This document shows, piece by piece, positions 45,212-57,929 of a DNA stretch of 64,000 bases; position 1 is the first letter of the stretch, and each line of letters begins with the position of its first letter. The stretch covers positions 2,232,001 through 2,296,000 of the forward strand of contig JAECYW010000005.1 in assembly GCA_023014335.1 (NCBI GenBank). The letters are read 5' to 3'. This DNA comes from Galerina marginata. Taxonomy: Eukaryota; Basidiomycota; Agaricomycetes; Agaricales; Galerinaceae. The notes below the pieces were generated by a model. The model had not been told where the DNA came from, ran no database searches, and was given only the letters and a program-made list of their open reading frames with translations. Position numbers and translations under genes: made by a program.

Positions 45212-48200
45212 CCCTGGGTCTTCCATAGACTCAAAGTAGGCTTTTACGACGACCTCGTCCCTGCGGAATTGTCCCCTCGACGGTAAGAAAAAGGTAGGGT
45301 TTTCCTTTCCCGGGGGAGGGGAGCCCGCCCAATGCCAGTGGCATTGGGTAGGATGGCTGCCAGTTTCATGTCGTCCTACCTTCGATTCGGGGGTAGGAAG
45401 GAACCTGTGCTGGACAGCCTTAACTCTCCATGTGCTCCCTTGACGTGGGCCCCGGGCTTGAGACTCGCAGTGGTTCAGATCTCCTGAACCACTCGAGTCG
45501 ACCAAGAGCACTAAACATCTTCACTTTCTTCGTTGATGGATATTACTCACGTTGCTGATCGTTGGAAGCATATAACAACTTCCGTCCGGTGGACCAGATT
45601 TATTTCGTTCAGGTGTCTTGAAAAGGTGAGTTTCTCATTCATTCGACTTTTTACAAGGCGCTAACAAACACTAGTGAAGGATGGAAATTTGGCATCTGGA
45701 TCAGAAGAAGAAAGATCGCTACTAGGTGTCGAAGCTTGAGAAACTGACACGACAGTTACTTGCTGTGAAAGTGTATCTTTTCAATGCAGTCGAACGTGGA
45801 GTCCACTTTTGTACCTGAAGATTCATGTTATTTGTATCCTCAATAATGTCGTTTAATACGCAATCGGAGTTCGGTCAAAAAATCCGGCGACCCTCGTCTA
45901 GTTTAAATTCTCCTCTGAGCCGTCAAGTATCCAAAACCCAAAGTATAAATCAACAAGGAAAAGAGCAAAGTACTCGGGGCTTCGACAACATTTCCATGAC
46001 TTCTGATATGCAGAAAAAGGTGGAAAAACTTGCGCTGGGTAGTTAGTTGAAATGAAAGCTACTTGTTCGAGGTATCAGCTTTCCATCCAAAGCCCCATCC
46101 TGTGTCAAGGCTTTGTCCAGTGGTTGCTTTTAATGGTGTTTTATATTGGTCTTGTCTTTCGTTCGAAGGATTGGTCCGCATCGACGTCCATGCTCCTCAG
46201 TGGATTTGATTTTACTGTAAGAGAGTGAGGCTCAGTGGCACACTGAAATATTAGAATACGCCCGTCCACTAGCAGCCCTCGAAAAAGTCGAGTCACAGAC
46301 GAGCAGAGTCGTGGTTTCTGCCTTCAGATGACCAAAAAGCCACTGGAGAGCTGGGTAGGTTTGTCCATCTTGGGGCCAAGTGGCTCCAGTAACCACAAGG
46401 GTTTGGTTTCGAAAAAGTGAGTCCATTTACTCGGGGAACGGAAATGCGCTGGACTTCACCGAAGGAGATAAAAACTGGTGGATGACCAAGGGGTCAGAGA
46501 ATTGGGATCGACGACGGAGAAAAAAAAGGTTGGAGCGGATGACCTTCCATCAGATTTCATTCCTTTCGATTGCGAGAATTAATCAGACGGAAAGTTGGAT
46601 CGAAAAAATGCCAGTATAGAGATTTAATTTGATCTACTTAGGTTGTCTTCCCAGCTATACTTGAAGACGGGCAAGAAGTCGACGGTAATGACCCAAGGAG
46701 ATTGGCCGGAGTGGCAACTCTAGACTCGGAAGTGATTCCAACGCGCTGGTCAGGGTCCAAAGCAATACTTGTGGTCCGCTTGGGAAAATTGTTTTTATCG
46801 ATGAAAACAAAGCGTTTATTGCCCAATATGTGCATGGAGCCGTGTCCGTCGTTCCTGATGACACAGTAAATATACGACACAAAGAAAAATACGGCTTCTT
46901 GACGACGAACCGAGTCAAACCAGTTCTGTCCAGGTCCATGAGTCTCTCAAGTCCGTTCTTCCCAACGCTCGAACTCGCCCTCCCGGAGACTGTTCAGATA
47001 TTCGTCTTCCACGGTTTCGCAGACTTTATCCAGATCGGCCAAGGCGGTGATTAGAGCATCCAAAGATGATAGATTATCTGTCAGAAATTTTTCATCAGTA
47101 TATGGAGAAGAGAAATATGGTACTCGGAGGCGTACCGTACATCTGGATGCGGACATTAATCACGTTCTCGGATGGATGGGGGACACTAATTCACAAAAAG
47201 GTTGTCAGTGGCTATCTCGTTAATTGTAAATGATAATCGTGTTCGCGGACGATGCCGACGCGATGCAGGATCCAGGACTTGTCCACCAGCGAAGACAGTT
47301 TAGGTACAGCATGTGCAGTGCGGTGAACAAAGCAAGACGTAGTGCAACGGACATACGCCATGAAGCACCGCGCTGCGAACCCGTCAGAATCGCCAGGAGG
47401 GTAATCTGCACCCTTTTCGATACGAGCACAGACGGGGGGCTGCGCAAAGAAAGGAACGGGTTTGAGCATCTGACCGAAATATTCACCTGTAGCCACAGAA
47501 CTCTACTTTCGGACTAGTGTCATTACTTTGGATTAGCCACTCGAAGGCCTGTAAACCAAAATCACTGACTCACTTTTTCATTAACATCCACCGAAGTGAA
47601 TTTCCGATTGTATGTGATTCATCGTGAATCTGGTATGTTGCCGTCGAGAGGTCAGGCGAACTTTTTAGCTATGGTCTCAATGTAAGACATTGTCAATGAA
47701 TTTGAGGGAAATAAAATGTGTTTTTCTCACCAGCTTGATTTTTTCGACTGTCTCCGTCATAATGGGGATCCTACAGTGAGTGGCAAGGTCGTGGAGGTGA
47801 ATGGGAAACGAAGTCAAGATTGCACGAAATTTCATTGTGAGCACGTGACTGTAAGTCGCTGCCAAGCCACTCCAAAGTCGACTTCACTGTCGAGGAAGTC
47901 ATTCATGAAATTATATTTCCCATAGGATGGCTATTGAAGCTTCTTTTGCACCATGAGAATCACTATTTCTTATTGTCGAGGATGGTTGTGTAACCGACGA
48001 GAAGCGGGGAAACAATGTTGGTAAGTTTAAACTCCGCTACCAAACAACAAGCAAATACGGAAGCCTTTGCAACCTGCTTTTGTCCAGCACAATGGAGTAC
48101 GCTGACCATAGACGGACTTGAATGCTGAAAACTCTTTGAGAATCCAGGAACTATCAGGAGCGCAATGGAATCACTGTCTTTCGGCTAATCTCGCTTTTTA

Positions 48201-48446
48201 GGTCTATAAAGCAAAGCGAAATGGTCCCGGCAAAGTCGTGTTTTCTCCAACCAAGTCCCCCACCTCCACCTCGGTTCTTCACCTTTCTCCACTTATACCC
48301 ATATACTCTTCTTCCATTCTTTTACGACGACATATACTTAAAGCTGGCCTTTGATTACCTGGGTGATCATTAATATTCTTCTCTTCACGGACATCCTTTT
48401 TCCTTTCACCTTCTTCACTCCATCAAATACGACTCACCCACCCCAA
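45212..48446. other. Gene-poor region, nothing firmly recognised
   Basis: Short frames only. A plus-strand stretch near 46645-46870 translates cleanly as VVFPAILEDGQEVDGNDPRR...GSKAILVVRLGKLF and could be a relic exon, but no partners were found. Confidence 0.45.
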
Positions 48447-49062
48447 ATGCCTATCTCAAAGCACACGACCGAGTTTGAGAGACGCCCGACTCTCCCCTCC
48501 ATCCATACGCTCAACCTACCCTCACTTTCACGGTCTAGCCACCGCAATGTAAAATACGAAACTCACGATAATCTGGTGCGGAGTTATGCTTCTCTTATTC
48601 GTGAAAATAATTAGCTCATTGCGTTATTATCGCTAGCGACGCACTCCTACTACTAATGCCATGCACCATGAACGACAAGTCTCGACGTCTTCATCCCACA
48701 CGAGCGTATCACGTAATACCTCTCCGTCTCCTAGTCCACTCAGTGATGTGGACTCTGACGGCGAGACGACCCCTCAAACAAAATTTCGCCTCGTACCGTG
48801 TCCCCTGGAAGTCGCAGAGGCGATCATTGTCGTTTCCGACGAACCTATTACCTCCCAACGGCCAAACTACGCTCCTCAACAGGGGAAAGGACAAAGCATC
48901 CTCATCGTCGGACCCTCGGTGCAGCGCTTCCGCAATCCACAACGACCTCTAGCCAAAGGCTCTAGAATCCACCCGTACCGCATTGTACGGGGTCCCAAGA
49001 CGTCCGATTTACGACGTTCCTCGGTTGTTTCGATAACCGCTTTCTCACCGAACACTCAATGA
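48447..49062 (+). CDS. Small Ser/Pro-rich fungal protein
   Basis: Two exons: 48447-48575 and 48637-49062, 184 residues. Starts MPISKHTTEFERRPTLPSIH; the splice joins THDNL to RRTPTTNAMHHERQ in phase. A Ser/Thr/Pro-rich middle (VSTSSSHTSVSRNTSPSPSP) leads to a more ordered segment TKFRLVPCPLEVAEAIIVV and a C-terminal block QRFRNPQRPLAKGSRIHPYR. A pyrimidine-rich leader precedes the start, as in well-expressed fungal genes. It has the look of a conserved basidiomycete hypothetical protein; function unknown. No signal peptide or membrane segment. Confidence 0.6.
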
Positions 49063-49464
49063 ACTGTATGAACATCCTCTATCTTGATATTCCCGTACTA
49101 GTACCATACCCTGTATCCATTATATCCCTTGAATTTCTGCATTTTGTATCACCAGTTTATACACCTTACCTGTACACGACTTACGAACAGAAGGCTAATT
49201 CAAATGTTTTGTGTTGTACAAATACTAATCATTGTTGCGCTTTGTCTCTGGACAAAGTATTAAATGACCATTGTTGCCAAGAATCGTTTCATGTGGTACA
49301 TGTACTTCTTCATTATTTCATCGTCCATTGTTTGATGTTTAATGTGGAATTGAAGTGGGAACCGGGAGTGGTCAACGTTTCAACCGGAACGGCTAGGGCA
49401 TCAACCACTAACTACCTAGGTTTGTCCGATGCTCGCGAATTCAATCATGTCCACCTTTCGATAT
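49063..49464. other. Intergenic, nothing recognised
   Basis: AT-rich 3' spacer between convergent genes; no coding or RNA feature seen. Confidence 0.6.
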
Positions 49465-50649
49465 TTACAAAGACTTAACAAATCTCAACAAATGCTGAAC
49501 GACCGCATCAGGCTTTTCCTGCTGCACCCAATGACCTGCACCATCAATCAAGACGAAATCCTCCTCCTTCATATCCCGACAGACCTTCGTACGCATCGCC
49601 TCCGCAGCCCCAGGAAATTGAAATACACCCCAATCCTGCGCACCGGCAATAAACATCGCAGGAACCTCAATTTGTTTCCCCACAAATATATTGAGTTCCT
49701 GCGACCACCGGGAGGAATCGGCCTGGCATCGATAATAGTTGAGTCCGCCTTGGAATCCGCTTTCTTTGTACTGAGAAACGTATACGGCGAGCTCTTCCTC
49801 AGGCAGCCAGGTGTTTTGAGCGACCTGGGAGGCTGAGGGGGCATCTGGCGCGAGACATGCTGCCATCGTCTCGCCGCGTGGCAGGATGTAGTAGTAAGGG
49901 ATCCTTGCAAAGACGGCGGGGGTTATCGACGTCCCCACTGCCAACGGCCCAGCTTCCGCGTTCTTCGACCAATCCGCACTCTTGACGTGGTAGTAGGTCC
50001 TCAGGAAAGCAGGCAACCCTAAAGGCGGGTTGCTCACCTCCGCGTCAGCGGATGGGGATGAAAAGTACATCATGTAATGCTTCCGTGGGGGATCTAGCGT
50101 GCTGAGAGCCTGGTCGAGCTGTTGCAGTGGCGATTTCGCATGTGTTACGCCAAAACTGGAGGGTGGTGGAGCGCCCATAAATGGCGCACTCATAAGCACG
50201 ACCGATTTGAAGAGATCAGGTCGAATGAGAGCGCAGAATCCTGCGACTGACGATCCAAAATCATGACCTATCACCGCCTTGACAGATGTATATCCGAGGG
50301 AGTAAACGAGGCCGACGACGTCTGTTGCTATATTGAACATCCTGTACGGTGCCAGATCCTCTTCGAATGCGACCTTGCCCTTAGACTGTCGATTACGCTC
50401 TTTAGTTTGTCCAAATCCACGTAGATCGGGGGCGACGACTGCGTATCCGCTTGAAGATAGAGGGACCATTATTTTGCGCCACGAGTATGCCAGCTCGGGA
50501 AAGCCGTGCAGGAGAACGAGGAGAGGCGGCTTGGACGATGCGTGAGATGGGGGTGGTAATGCCTCCAGAATGTGCATGTCGAGATCTCCGACGGTGATGA
50601 CGCGTGATGTGATCCCGGATGGGAGGCCAGGCAGTGGATTGGGGGACAT
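49465..50649 (-). CDS. Epoxide hydrolase, alpha/beta-hydrolase fold
   Basis: Intronless, 394 residues from MSPNPLPGLPSG. HGFPELAYSWR gives the HGxP oxyanion-hole motif; DLRGFGQT follows; the nucleophile Asp lies in GHDFGS, the elbow typical of soluble epoxide hydrolases (Asp rather than Ser). Cap-domain residues include YYRCQ, with a candidate activating Tyr. The charge-relay Asp is in AQDWGVF and the His in GAGHWVQQEKP near the C-terminus. It should hydrolyse epoxides to diols, in detoxification or lipid metabolism; the substrate is not predictable. Confidence 0.9.
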   Translation of the reverse strand: MSPNPLPGLPSGITSRVITVGDLDMHILEALPPPSHASSKPPLLVLLHGFPELAYSWRKIMVPLSSSGYAVVAPDLRGFGQTKERNRQSKGKVAFEEDLAPYRMFNIATDVVGLVYSLGYTSVKAVIGHDFGSSVAGFCALIRPDLFKSVVLMSAPFMGAPPPSSFGVTHAKSPLQQLDQALSTLDPPRKHYMMYFSSPSADAEVSNPPLGLPAFLRTYYHVKSADWSKNAEAGPLAVGTSITPAVFARIPYYYILPRGETMAACLAPDAPSASQVAQNTWLPEEELAVYVSQYKESGFQGGLNYYRCQADSSRWSQELNIFVGKQIEVPAMFIAGAQDWGVFQFPGAAEAMRTKVCRDMKEEDFVLIDGAGHWVQQEKPDAVVQHLLRFVKSL

Positions 50650-50868
50650 CTTGAGTGGTAGTGGGTATGGATGAGCAAGGCTCGAGAGAGAGATTGAAGC
50701 TGACGTGCACTGGCAGCCGAACCGGTTATTTCAACCCGCCGAGGTCCTATACAAGTCACAAGACTCGCGGGCATATTACACGATTGGAGTAAGAAGAAAA
50801 TGGGGATGTGAACTATGTATCGAATAACAAGGTAGCTTGAGGTTTATTAGGGGATTTAAGCTTAAGCT

Positions 50869-52816
50869 TTATAGAACCTCGTCGACCTTGGAACGGTTGA
50901 TGCAAAACCCCTGCAGCATCCAGTCAGAATTCAGAGCAAGCACATGAAAAATATGGACGCACTGGAGTGACCCACTCCTTACATCCACAACACACACCAG
51001 CCCAATCGTAATTCCCGAGTTTTGCTCCGCATTTTTTGTTAGGACACGATATCTTGCCAGCAAGCTGACCATCAGAGAGGAAGTGGTCCATCCATTTCAT
51101 CTACAAGTAAAGGATCTTCGTCAAGGAGCGAAATAATAGACCATGAACAAACCATACCGGCTCTACAAAATATCCAGAGCACTTGGGGTTCACAAGTATG
51201 GGTGCGCTGGCGATTGGTGGCGTTTGGGTAGGCCCAACTGCAGACGCACTTCCCGGCGTTGTCGGTGATCGCAAAGCTGCGAGTTTAGGGTTTGTAAGTA
51301 ACTGAGCAGCCAAGTCGGATGGGCTGAGAAGATGGGTCGTAGGGTGTTTAATGGAGGTATCGGGAAAATTGACGGGGTATTCTTTCACAGCACTCCCATT
51401 CGCAGTGAAATAGGAATTTTCCTTGTTTTCAAGTTGTGCAGTGCGGTTACTGTCGCCGATAGTAGCTATAACCGCGTCTGATAATTGGCGGCCTACTATT
51501 TGCGAAGCCTGAATGGAAAGGTCATCGGCAGTCGTCCCCGCCAGATCTATTCGCATTGGCGGGGGAGATGCAGCGACTGTAGGCTTGCTAAACACTTTGT
51601 CCGCCTCGGCTTCGATATCCAGGGCAGATGTCGAAGCCGACTGTTGATCCAGCGATTGTGACATACTGCGCAGCGACGTGAGGGGACTACTTGCAGGAGT
51701 TGAGACATTCAATGGGTTGCGCGGCGTTTCTGACCGATCAATGGACTCGGGTTCACTTTTTTTCGATGGATCTTCTTGGATGGACGACATCGAAAGAGTG
51801 TCGCCGAGTCCTGAGCTGAATGAAAGCCGTGACGGTCGACTCTGAGGCAAGGACCCATTTGACGACCGTCGTGAACTAGACGGTGTGGGCATTGCAGGCG
51901 TTGCAGGGCCTAGCTGTCCGTGATCTAGCATATGCTCACGGGTAGCCAACTCTTGCCTGAAACTTGCATTCAAACATGGAAAATAACATCACAGCCCAAG
52001 TAGACACACCTGCACATCTTACATCTTATCCGCCTTCTAGGGAGACCGGGAGAAGGGGGAAGAGAGTCGGAAGATGTTCGAGGATACTGGGCAAACATTT
52101 CAGTTTCTGGTGGAGATCCATCGCCATCTGCGATCAAATATAAAGAAATCGAAACTTGAAAATTAAAAATAAACGCACTCATCACTTCATCTACCGCTCT
52201 ACCCATGTAAAACATCCGAATAGCCTTTTCCCTTCTCGAGATCTTATACTGTGCTGAGTGGAACAGGTCAAGTTGTTGAAGGAAACCTTGGTTAGGACTT
52301 TGTAAAATATCTAGTTAGGAAGAGAAAAATGGACACGGCTGAAAATTTACTCAATGAAAGGCCTTGCTTTCCTTATGAGGTCAAGGGCCGCTTGGGGGTC
52401 GATCTTTCTGCTGTGCATAAGGTAGGCTGCGACTATAGTTGAACTACGACCTAGCAAAGATATCAAAATGAGCGTATTTTAGAATGAACCAAGACTCACT
52501 GACTCCAGCTTGACAATGTACAAGTACACCCCTCCCTTTGTCAAGCTCTGCCTGTATGAAATGAATGGCAGGCAAAAGATGTGTTAAGATGTCTGCATCT
52601 TCCGTATCATCCAACTGGATTTGGTGACGGATGAATGTCTGGTATTGGAATAAGAATCCAAGCTCTCAGATACAGTTCATGGAAACACACCTCATGTATC
52701 GTAATTCTTCCTCGCATTGCTGATAAGATGCTGAAAATGCCGTTTTGCTTCAAATTCTTCACATTTAGGGCACTTGGTAAATCTCCAATCCATAGGCCTG
52801 GTATAATTTCGTCCAT
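50869..52816 (-). CDS. YVH1: Dual-specificity phosphatase Yvh1/DUSP12 homologue
   Basis: Eight-exon model from MDEIIPGLWIGDLPSA to ...CINRSKVDEVL. The phosphatase signature HCQAGVSRSS (HCx5R) is formed across the exon 2/3 junction, and the general-acid region is in exon 2 (LDDTEDADILTHLLPA). The first zinc pair is RCKMCRQ, followed by a long Ser/Pro-rich linker (about 270 residues, exon 6), then KCSGYFVEPMKWM and the C-terminal zinc-binding part CPNKKCGAKLGNYDWAGVCC-CKEW. In yeast Yvh1 the zinc-binding domain, rather than phosphatase activity, is needed to release Mrt4 from pre-60S ribosomes. The linker is longer than in yeast. All introns are short GT-AG. Confidence 0.92.
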
Positions 52817-53277
52817 CGTTAGAAACAGAGGGAAACGAGTGGGTGGTTCAGGTATGATCCAGCGTCTTTGAGTCGGTTTCAATGACGGCGGTGACTCTTT
52901 AGGTGACTAGGTCGAAGTCATGATTGAAGCGGGAGCTAAAGAGTGTCGCTCCTTGATCGCTGCCGAGCGTAGCTCCGCCCGATTGTTCCAGTCTCTCATT
53001 TTACCTGCATATTTCTATATCTCACTTGACTATGCAAGTACGTATACAACAAAATCAAGTCAAGTCGCCATAAAAATTGTAGAACTTAATTGCAACTTGA
53101 TTGAATGAGAAAACAAAAAGCTCGCAAGGCCGTGGCAGTGCAGATGCCACACAGCCTCTGTTGAAGACTCGGATGTCCAACCACTGCATACCTCTGGTTG
53201 ATGCCCTTCTTCCCTCTCTCATTGACTGACACGGAAATGGAGAAGCTTATCGATAATGCTTAAGAAAACCTCTTCAA
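52817..53277. other. Intergenic, nothing recognised
   Basis: Divergent promoter region between YVH1 and the membrane protein gene. No clear TATA box or other site. Confidence 0.55.
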
Positions 53278-54768
53278 ATGACGATACCTTTTTCAATGCC
53301 CACTATACTCCCTTCAACCGTTGAACAACCCCCTCGTCAATGGCACCCGAAGATCACCCCATACCGCTTGACCTTTCTGCTTACAACTATTGCATTAGGT
53401 ACCACGAAAGCCATTGAGACTTACCATGGGCAGTCGGTGGTGTCTACTACCATTGAGTGGATCTCCGGAGTTATCGTTTCATTGACGTACGTGAAGTTTA
53501 GCATTCTCTTAAGATCGCTGTTAGTCAATAAACGGCTTGGGTTTCGTTACAGGTTCTATTTTCTTGATTATTATGATGCTCCAGAGAACGAACCCAAATA
53601 TTTTACTTGGTTCTTTACCTGTGATTGCATGGACGGTGTATGGGGTTTCCTAAGCCTTCTCTCAATACCACACCCCAGATATCAAACTGCCTTGCGTAAA
53701 ATTGTAACCCGACCATACGAGCATCATCCCTCTGTCACAGGCTATCGGTTGCTCGTGTCAATGATTGTTACAACCTTCGGAATGGTGAAGATGACTTGTG
53801 CCTACCTTGGTATTGACTCGTCAACCAACTTCATGGATTGGACCCTTGGGGTGCTTGCCACTTCTCTGTAAGTTCATTTTCAGCTTTGTACAAGGCGCAT
53901 GATTCACTCTGGCGTTAGGTTGTATATTTTTGGGCTATATGAACGCAATACTGTCGATTTTGCTCCATCTTTTTTTGAAGAAAATTATTCCAGGATCTTG
54001 CAACATGGCACAATATCTGGTGGGCTTTCCCTGCTTCCTTTGTCTCTCTATCCTTATGCTCGAACTGGCCTGGAACAGTATTCTATTTTTTGTTATACAG
54101 TCTGGGGATAGCCATATGCTCCATTTGGACCGCATTTTGGTCGCAAACCTTATCGAACTATATTAAAGAGCCCTTTACATTGACCAGCACCACAGATGAC
54201 GGCCAATACGCCTTCCGTCCGACAATCATTGACGGTGTCCATGACTTCTCGCTGAAGATTATGGCGTCCGCCTTCTTCATGGTATATATTGCTCTGGGGA
54301 TCGTGGGTTTGATTCTCATGCTTTGGGCGGTAAAGAGGGCTGTCCTTCCTAAGGGCGGTCTCGTCCCTCCTTTTCTTCGATCTGCCAGAAGCGCCATCCT
54401 TTCTGCGTTGCAGAGACACCTTGGACTGCAGCGGAAAACAATACCAAAATCAAATCCATTTTTTGACAAAGCTCTCAGTTACGGTGAGTTCGGTGCGCAT
54501 TTAAGTCCATAGACATCGATACAATTATTTCACAGGTCATCTCACCGCTCGAATGTGCATTCGTATTATCGGAAACCTCCTTGTAATCTCTTCTATCGCT
54601 CTCTCGGGATTTGCTCTTTTTGGCTTCTCATTCAGAATGTGGTACATTGTCGACTACCGTAAAGATAGCGTTCTAGATTCTGTGATGAAGACGATTACGG
54701 TGGGCCTGCTCGGTGGAGTTTCAGTTTTGGCTTCTGCCCTTTGCTTCCAGTCTTTGTTACGCTATTAG
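53278..54768 (+). CDS. Multi-pass membrane protein, fungal, with a doubtful middle exon
   Basis: Exon 1 (53278-53867) starts MTIPFSMPTILPSTVEQPPRQ and has hydrophobic segments at about residues 30-45, 62-80 and 155-170. The last part (54107 to 54483, then 54536-54768) reads LGIAICSIWTAFWSQTLSNY, a further helix FMVYIALGIVGLILMLWAV and two C-terminal helices. The region in between (53918-54106) is difficult: the frame reached by normal splicing is soluble (LYIFGLYERNTVDF), whereas the frame one base over is strongly hydrophobic (SILLHLFLKKII; LELAWNSILFFVIQ) and looks ancestral. Joining to the next part then needs a 23-nt intron or a one-base shift. Either a frameshift or a read error. Probably six or more membrane helices; role unknown. 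Confidence 0.6.
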
Positions 54769-55932
54769 CTCTTTTGTGGTGTGTAATATTATGGACTTCC
54801 GTTAAACCTTTCCTATTGACAACTCCGAAGCGGGACATGGGTAGGTGGGTTATTCATCTGGAGACTTCCTACATTTAAAAAAGCTCGCACCTCAAGTTCA
54901 CCACTGCCGATCTTTTGAAACTTCGCGAAGACCTATTTCGTTACTACAGGGTTCAAGGATATGATGAATCAGGCGATGACCACGCTTCTATTGGGTCAGG
55001 TTGCATGGTCAAAGCCTCAGGGTTCAATTACGAAGTCTGTATATCGGTAAGTCTAACAATCGTAAATGGTCATTCCACTACTCCCCCGACCGAGGAGACG
55101 TGCATAATCACGCCAAAGCTTGGAGACGCTGACAATATTTCAGCTCTTTGCATAACCCATAGTACCTTGGTGCACCCGATTGAGTGGAAAGCTGCCTCAT
55201 GGTAGACAGCCAATCAATGAGTCTGACCTGATAGTATTTCGCCTTAGGGTAGAAAATGTGCATGCAGGAACTCTGCCAGTGTGCAGCATGCACAAAAACA
55301 GTTGGTCTTTCACCATGCGCTGCGTATCTTGGGGGTGGAGTGGATCTGGCGCCCATAGGCCATGGCAAGAAGCCTCGGCCAGGAATAGGTCGCCGTGGAT
55401 TGACATCATTTATTCTAAACCTCCGACCCGCGAAGGTTGTAGGGTTAGATTTGGTGTGGATCCTTGAGCAGAGACAGCAAGTGTCGCCCAAGATCGACCA
55501 CGAGTTCTTGGCCTAGTTCCTTGGAATGTCCGAATTTAAAAAGACACCAGGTAAACCAAAAAAAATTAGAACATGCTTTTTCCTGCCTTGAGGCCGGTCA
55601 GCGGTGCACAAAGGAAGCCACTGTGGAGGAGAGAAAGTATTTTGCCCATCGCAAGCAGTTGAGTTCGTCAATACGAGGTTTTATCTGATGGGGAATACGA
55701 TGCCGCGGAGTTGGAATTGTGCTGTTTTGTGCCCAAAGCGGTTGCGATTTGAAGATTGCTCTCCCGAGCCAACCTTTCTTTGCCTTCCTACATCCACAGA
55801 ACCTTTCTTTTTTTTTCTCGCTTAGAAGATTTGATCTAGAATCCCTTTTCTGGGGTGAATTTTTGGCGAAGGGCTACTGGTCCATGACAGAGCCAAGGAC
55901 CAGCTTCAGCGTCACCGTTCAAATGCCAGCAA
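54769..55932. other. No supported gene
   Basis: A frame around 54915-55047 (RYYRVQGYDESGDDHASIG) ends at a good GTAAGT donor and a later ttcag acceptor, but then meets a stop after three codons. It may be a relic exon. A frame at 55256-55516 has no recognisable family. Confidence 0.4.
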
Positions 55933-57132
55933 ATGTCAGATAGCATCTACGAGTATGTGCCTTCATCCGAAACGTGGGCATTGACGGTCGGGCGTGGTTT
56001 CACTGACACAGGGCAATTAATTCAGATCTAAAGGTCCGATGACTCCTCGTCCCATATGGATTAATCCTATAACAAGCTACAATCTCCCTCTTGGGCGAAA
56101 CGACCATACGAATTTGATTATGAGCGCAAATATTGTGGGTGACGATTATCGCTATTCTCTGAAACTTGCGTCCGATTATTTCGTGATGGAAAGAGGCTTT
56201 TAGTATAAGTAATCACTGTTGCTTTGAGGCTGCACACAAGTTCCTGGCTCGAATCAAGGCGTCTCATTCTCTACATGTCCGAAGTCCCATGGCCGTCGAT
56301 CAGAACAACAATACCTCAGGATAGCCTTAGGCACCAAACTACCTCTGAATGGCAGACTCGACTCTTTTTTTCTTCCCAACCACCCCCTATACCAGGCCCA
56401 GAAACAGTTGATCGTACTGTATATGGTTACTATATTTCGATGCCGGAAGCGCTACAATCTCAGAGTGATATGCCACCTCCATGCTACCGCATCGAACCAA
56501 CGCCCGGTCTTGGGGCGTCGTTCTTCGATCTTGGACTCGGGCAAAACTTTGCCACTGTGTTCTACAAGCCTACGGACGATACAATGGTAATCAGGGCTCC
56601 GAACCTCGGCATTCACGGATCCCCATTGTCCTCTTTTTTGGGAGATCTTTCCTTTCTATATCCTGGAACGTACGTTATCCTTGCATTCTATAATTTGCTT
56701 GATACTAACAATCTTTTAGCCAGACATTTTCTATGAGAACACCTTTCGGCGCACAACATTGGTCCAAAGCGATCCAGCAGTCTAACTACCTATCAACCAT
56801 ATTCACGACGTCGTATTCTCTTAACCAAGTATGCCAATACCATAATAGACCCCTGTCTATATCATCTATTAACTACGTCTACTCTCTAGTTGACCAACCC
56901 GTACCTCGCTGCTCCTACAGGGGCACATTGGCCCTTCTCTTTCAGTGCCAAGCTTACCTTCACAAATTCGGGAACCTTCGAGGTCTCGGTATCCACCTAT
57001 TCCGATTCGAACCAGCCATTCCTGCCTATCATGCGGGATAATCTCATTCATGCATGCATTCTCTCTGCATGGGCAATACAACCAGCTGTTCGTGTGTCGT
57101 CGATTGCGGAGACCAGCACCTTTGTTTCCTAG
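55933..57132 (+). CDS. Five-exon gene, unknown function
   Basis: Model: 55933-55952, 56026-56202, 56241-56669, 56720-56828 and 56890-57132, giving 325 residues with all phases consistent. Starts MSDSIYE, then SKGPMTPRPIWINPITSYNL, ANIVGDDYRYSLKLASDYF, TVDRTVYGYYISMPEAL, GASFFDLGLGQNFATVFY, FSMRTPFGAQHWSKAI and KLTFTNSGTFEVSVSTYSDS. The alternation of polar and hydrophobic residues suggests beta-rich folds. Intron 2 is only 38 nt, near the lower limit. Beyond the stop the DNA encodes a hydrophobic helix in other frames (SAILFFVVRIARAAF or CFPLLLLLVVSSC), so the true C-terminus may be a membrane anchor reached by a different splice. No family recognised. Confidence 0.5.
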
Positions 57133-57929
57133 ACTTGTCCGCTATATTGTTCTTCGTGGTCAGAATTGCACGAGCTGCTTTCCCTTGCTGTTATTACTGG
57201 TTGTTTCTTCCTGTTCTGTTATACCTCGCTAAAGAAAGTACACCAAAGGATGCCCGTTGAGTTGGCTTTTTCTAATGGGGCCCCTTGTAAAATCTTTTTC
57301 CACACATAATCATGACCTCTCCTCCGCCCAAACAAGGCGAGGTAAAGTAATTAGTCGCAGGCTGCGGTGATCCGGTCAGTCTTGGAGGTTTGTCATGCTA
57401 CACAAACATCTGGGACAGTCGTTTGAAGTTGGAGCACTGGACCATACGATACCCAGACGAGTTGTTCTCCTTCAACTCCACTTAGCGAAGGTGCGTGATG
57501 CGTGTGTGATTCATTGCTTTGATTGACACACCGCCGAGTGCCAGGGCGTATATTTGGGATCTATCGGACACATTAACTGAAGACCCATGAGGCTGCCAAT
57601 CATCTTAAACGGAACCTATGGGACCTGCAGAAGCACATTACCTATCATATTGACTACAAGCAAGCACATAATATACTGTTTCGGCTGGGTGACCGACTCA
57701 AACCGACAACACATTAATTTAGTATACGATTTGTGTAGTTCAATACTCTCGAAAAGCCGAGATTCAGCCATTGGACCATGCCAGATATAATCACAACGGC
57801 TACCACCACACCCCATTTCGTTGAAATTGCTTCTGCTTGTTTTTCTCCATCCTTGAGCCGGATACTCAGCGAGGGGTTCCTGTATAAATTACGTCAGGGA
57901 AATCCATCTATGAATTTCTGGTAGACAAT
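57133..57929. other. Intergenic, nothing recognised
   Basis: Starts with the hydrophobic open frames noted for the upstream gene (to about 57260), followed by sequence without support for a gene. Confidence 0.5.
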
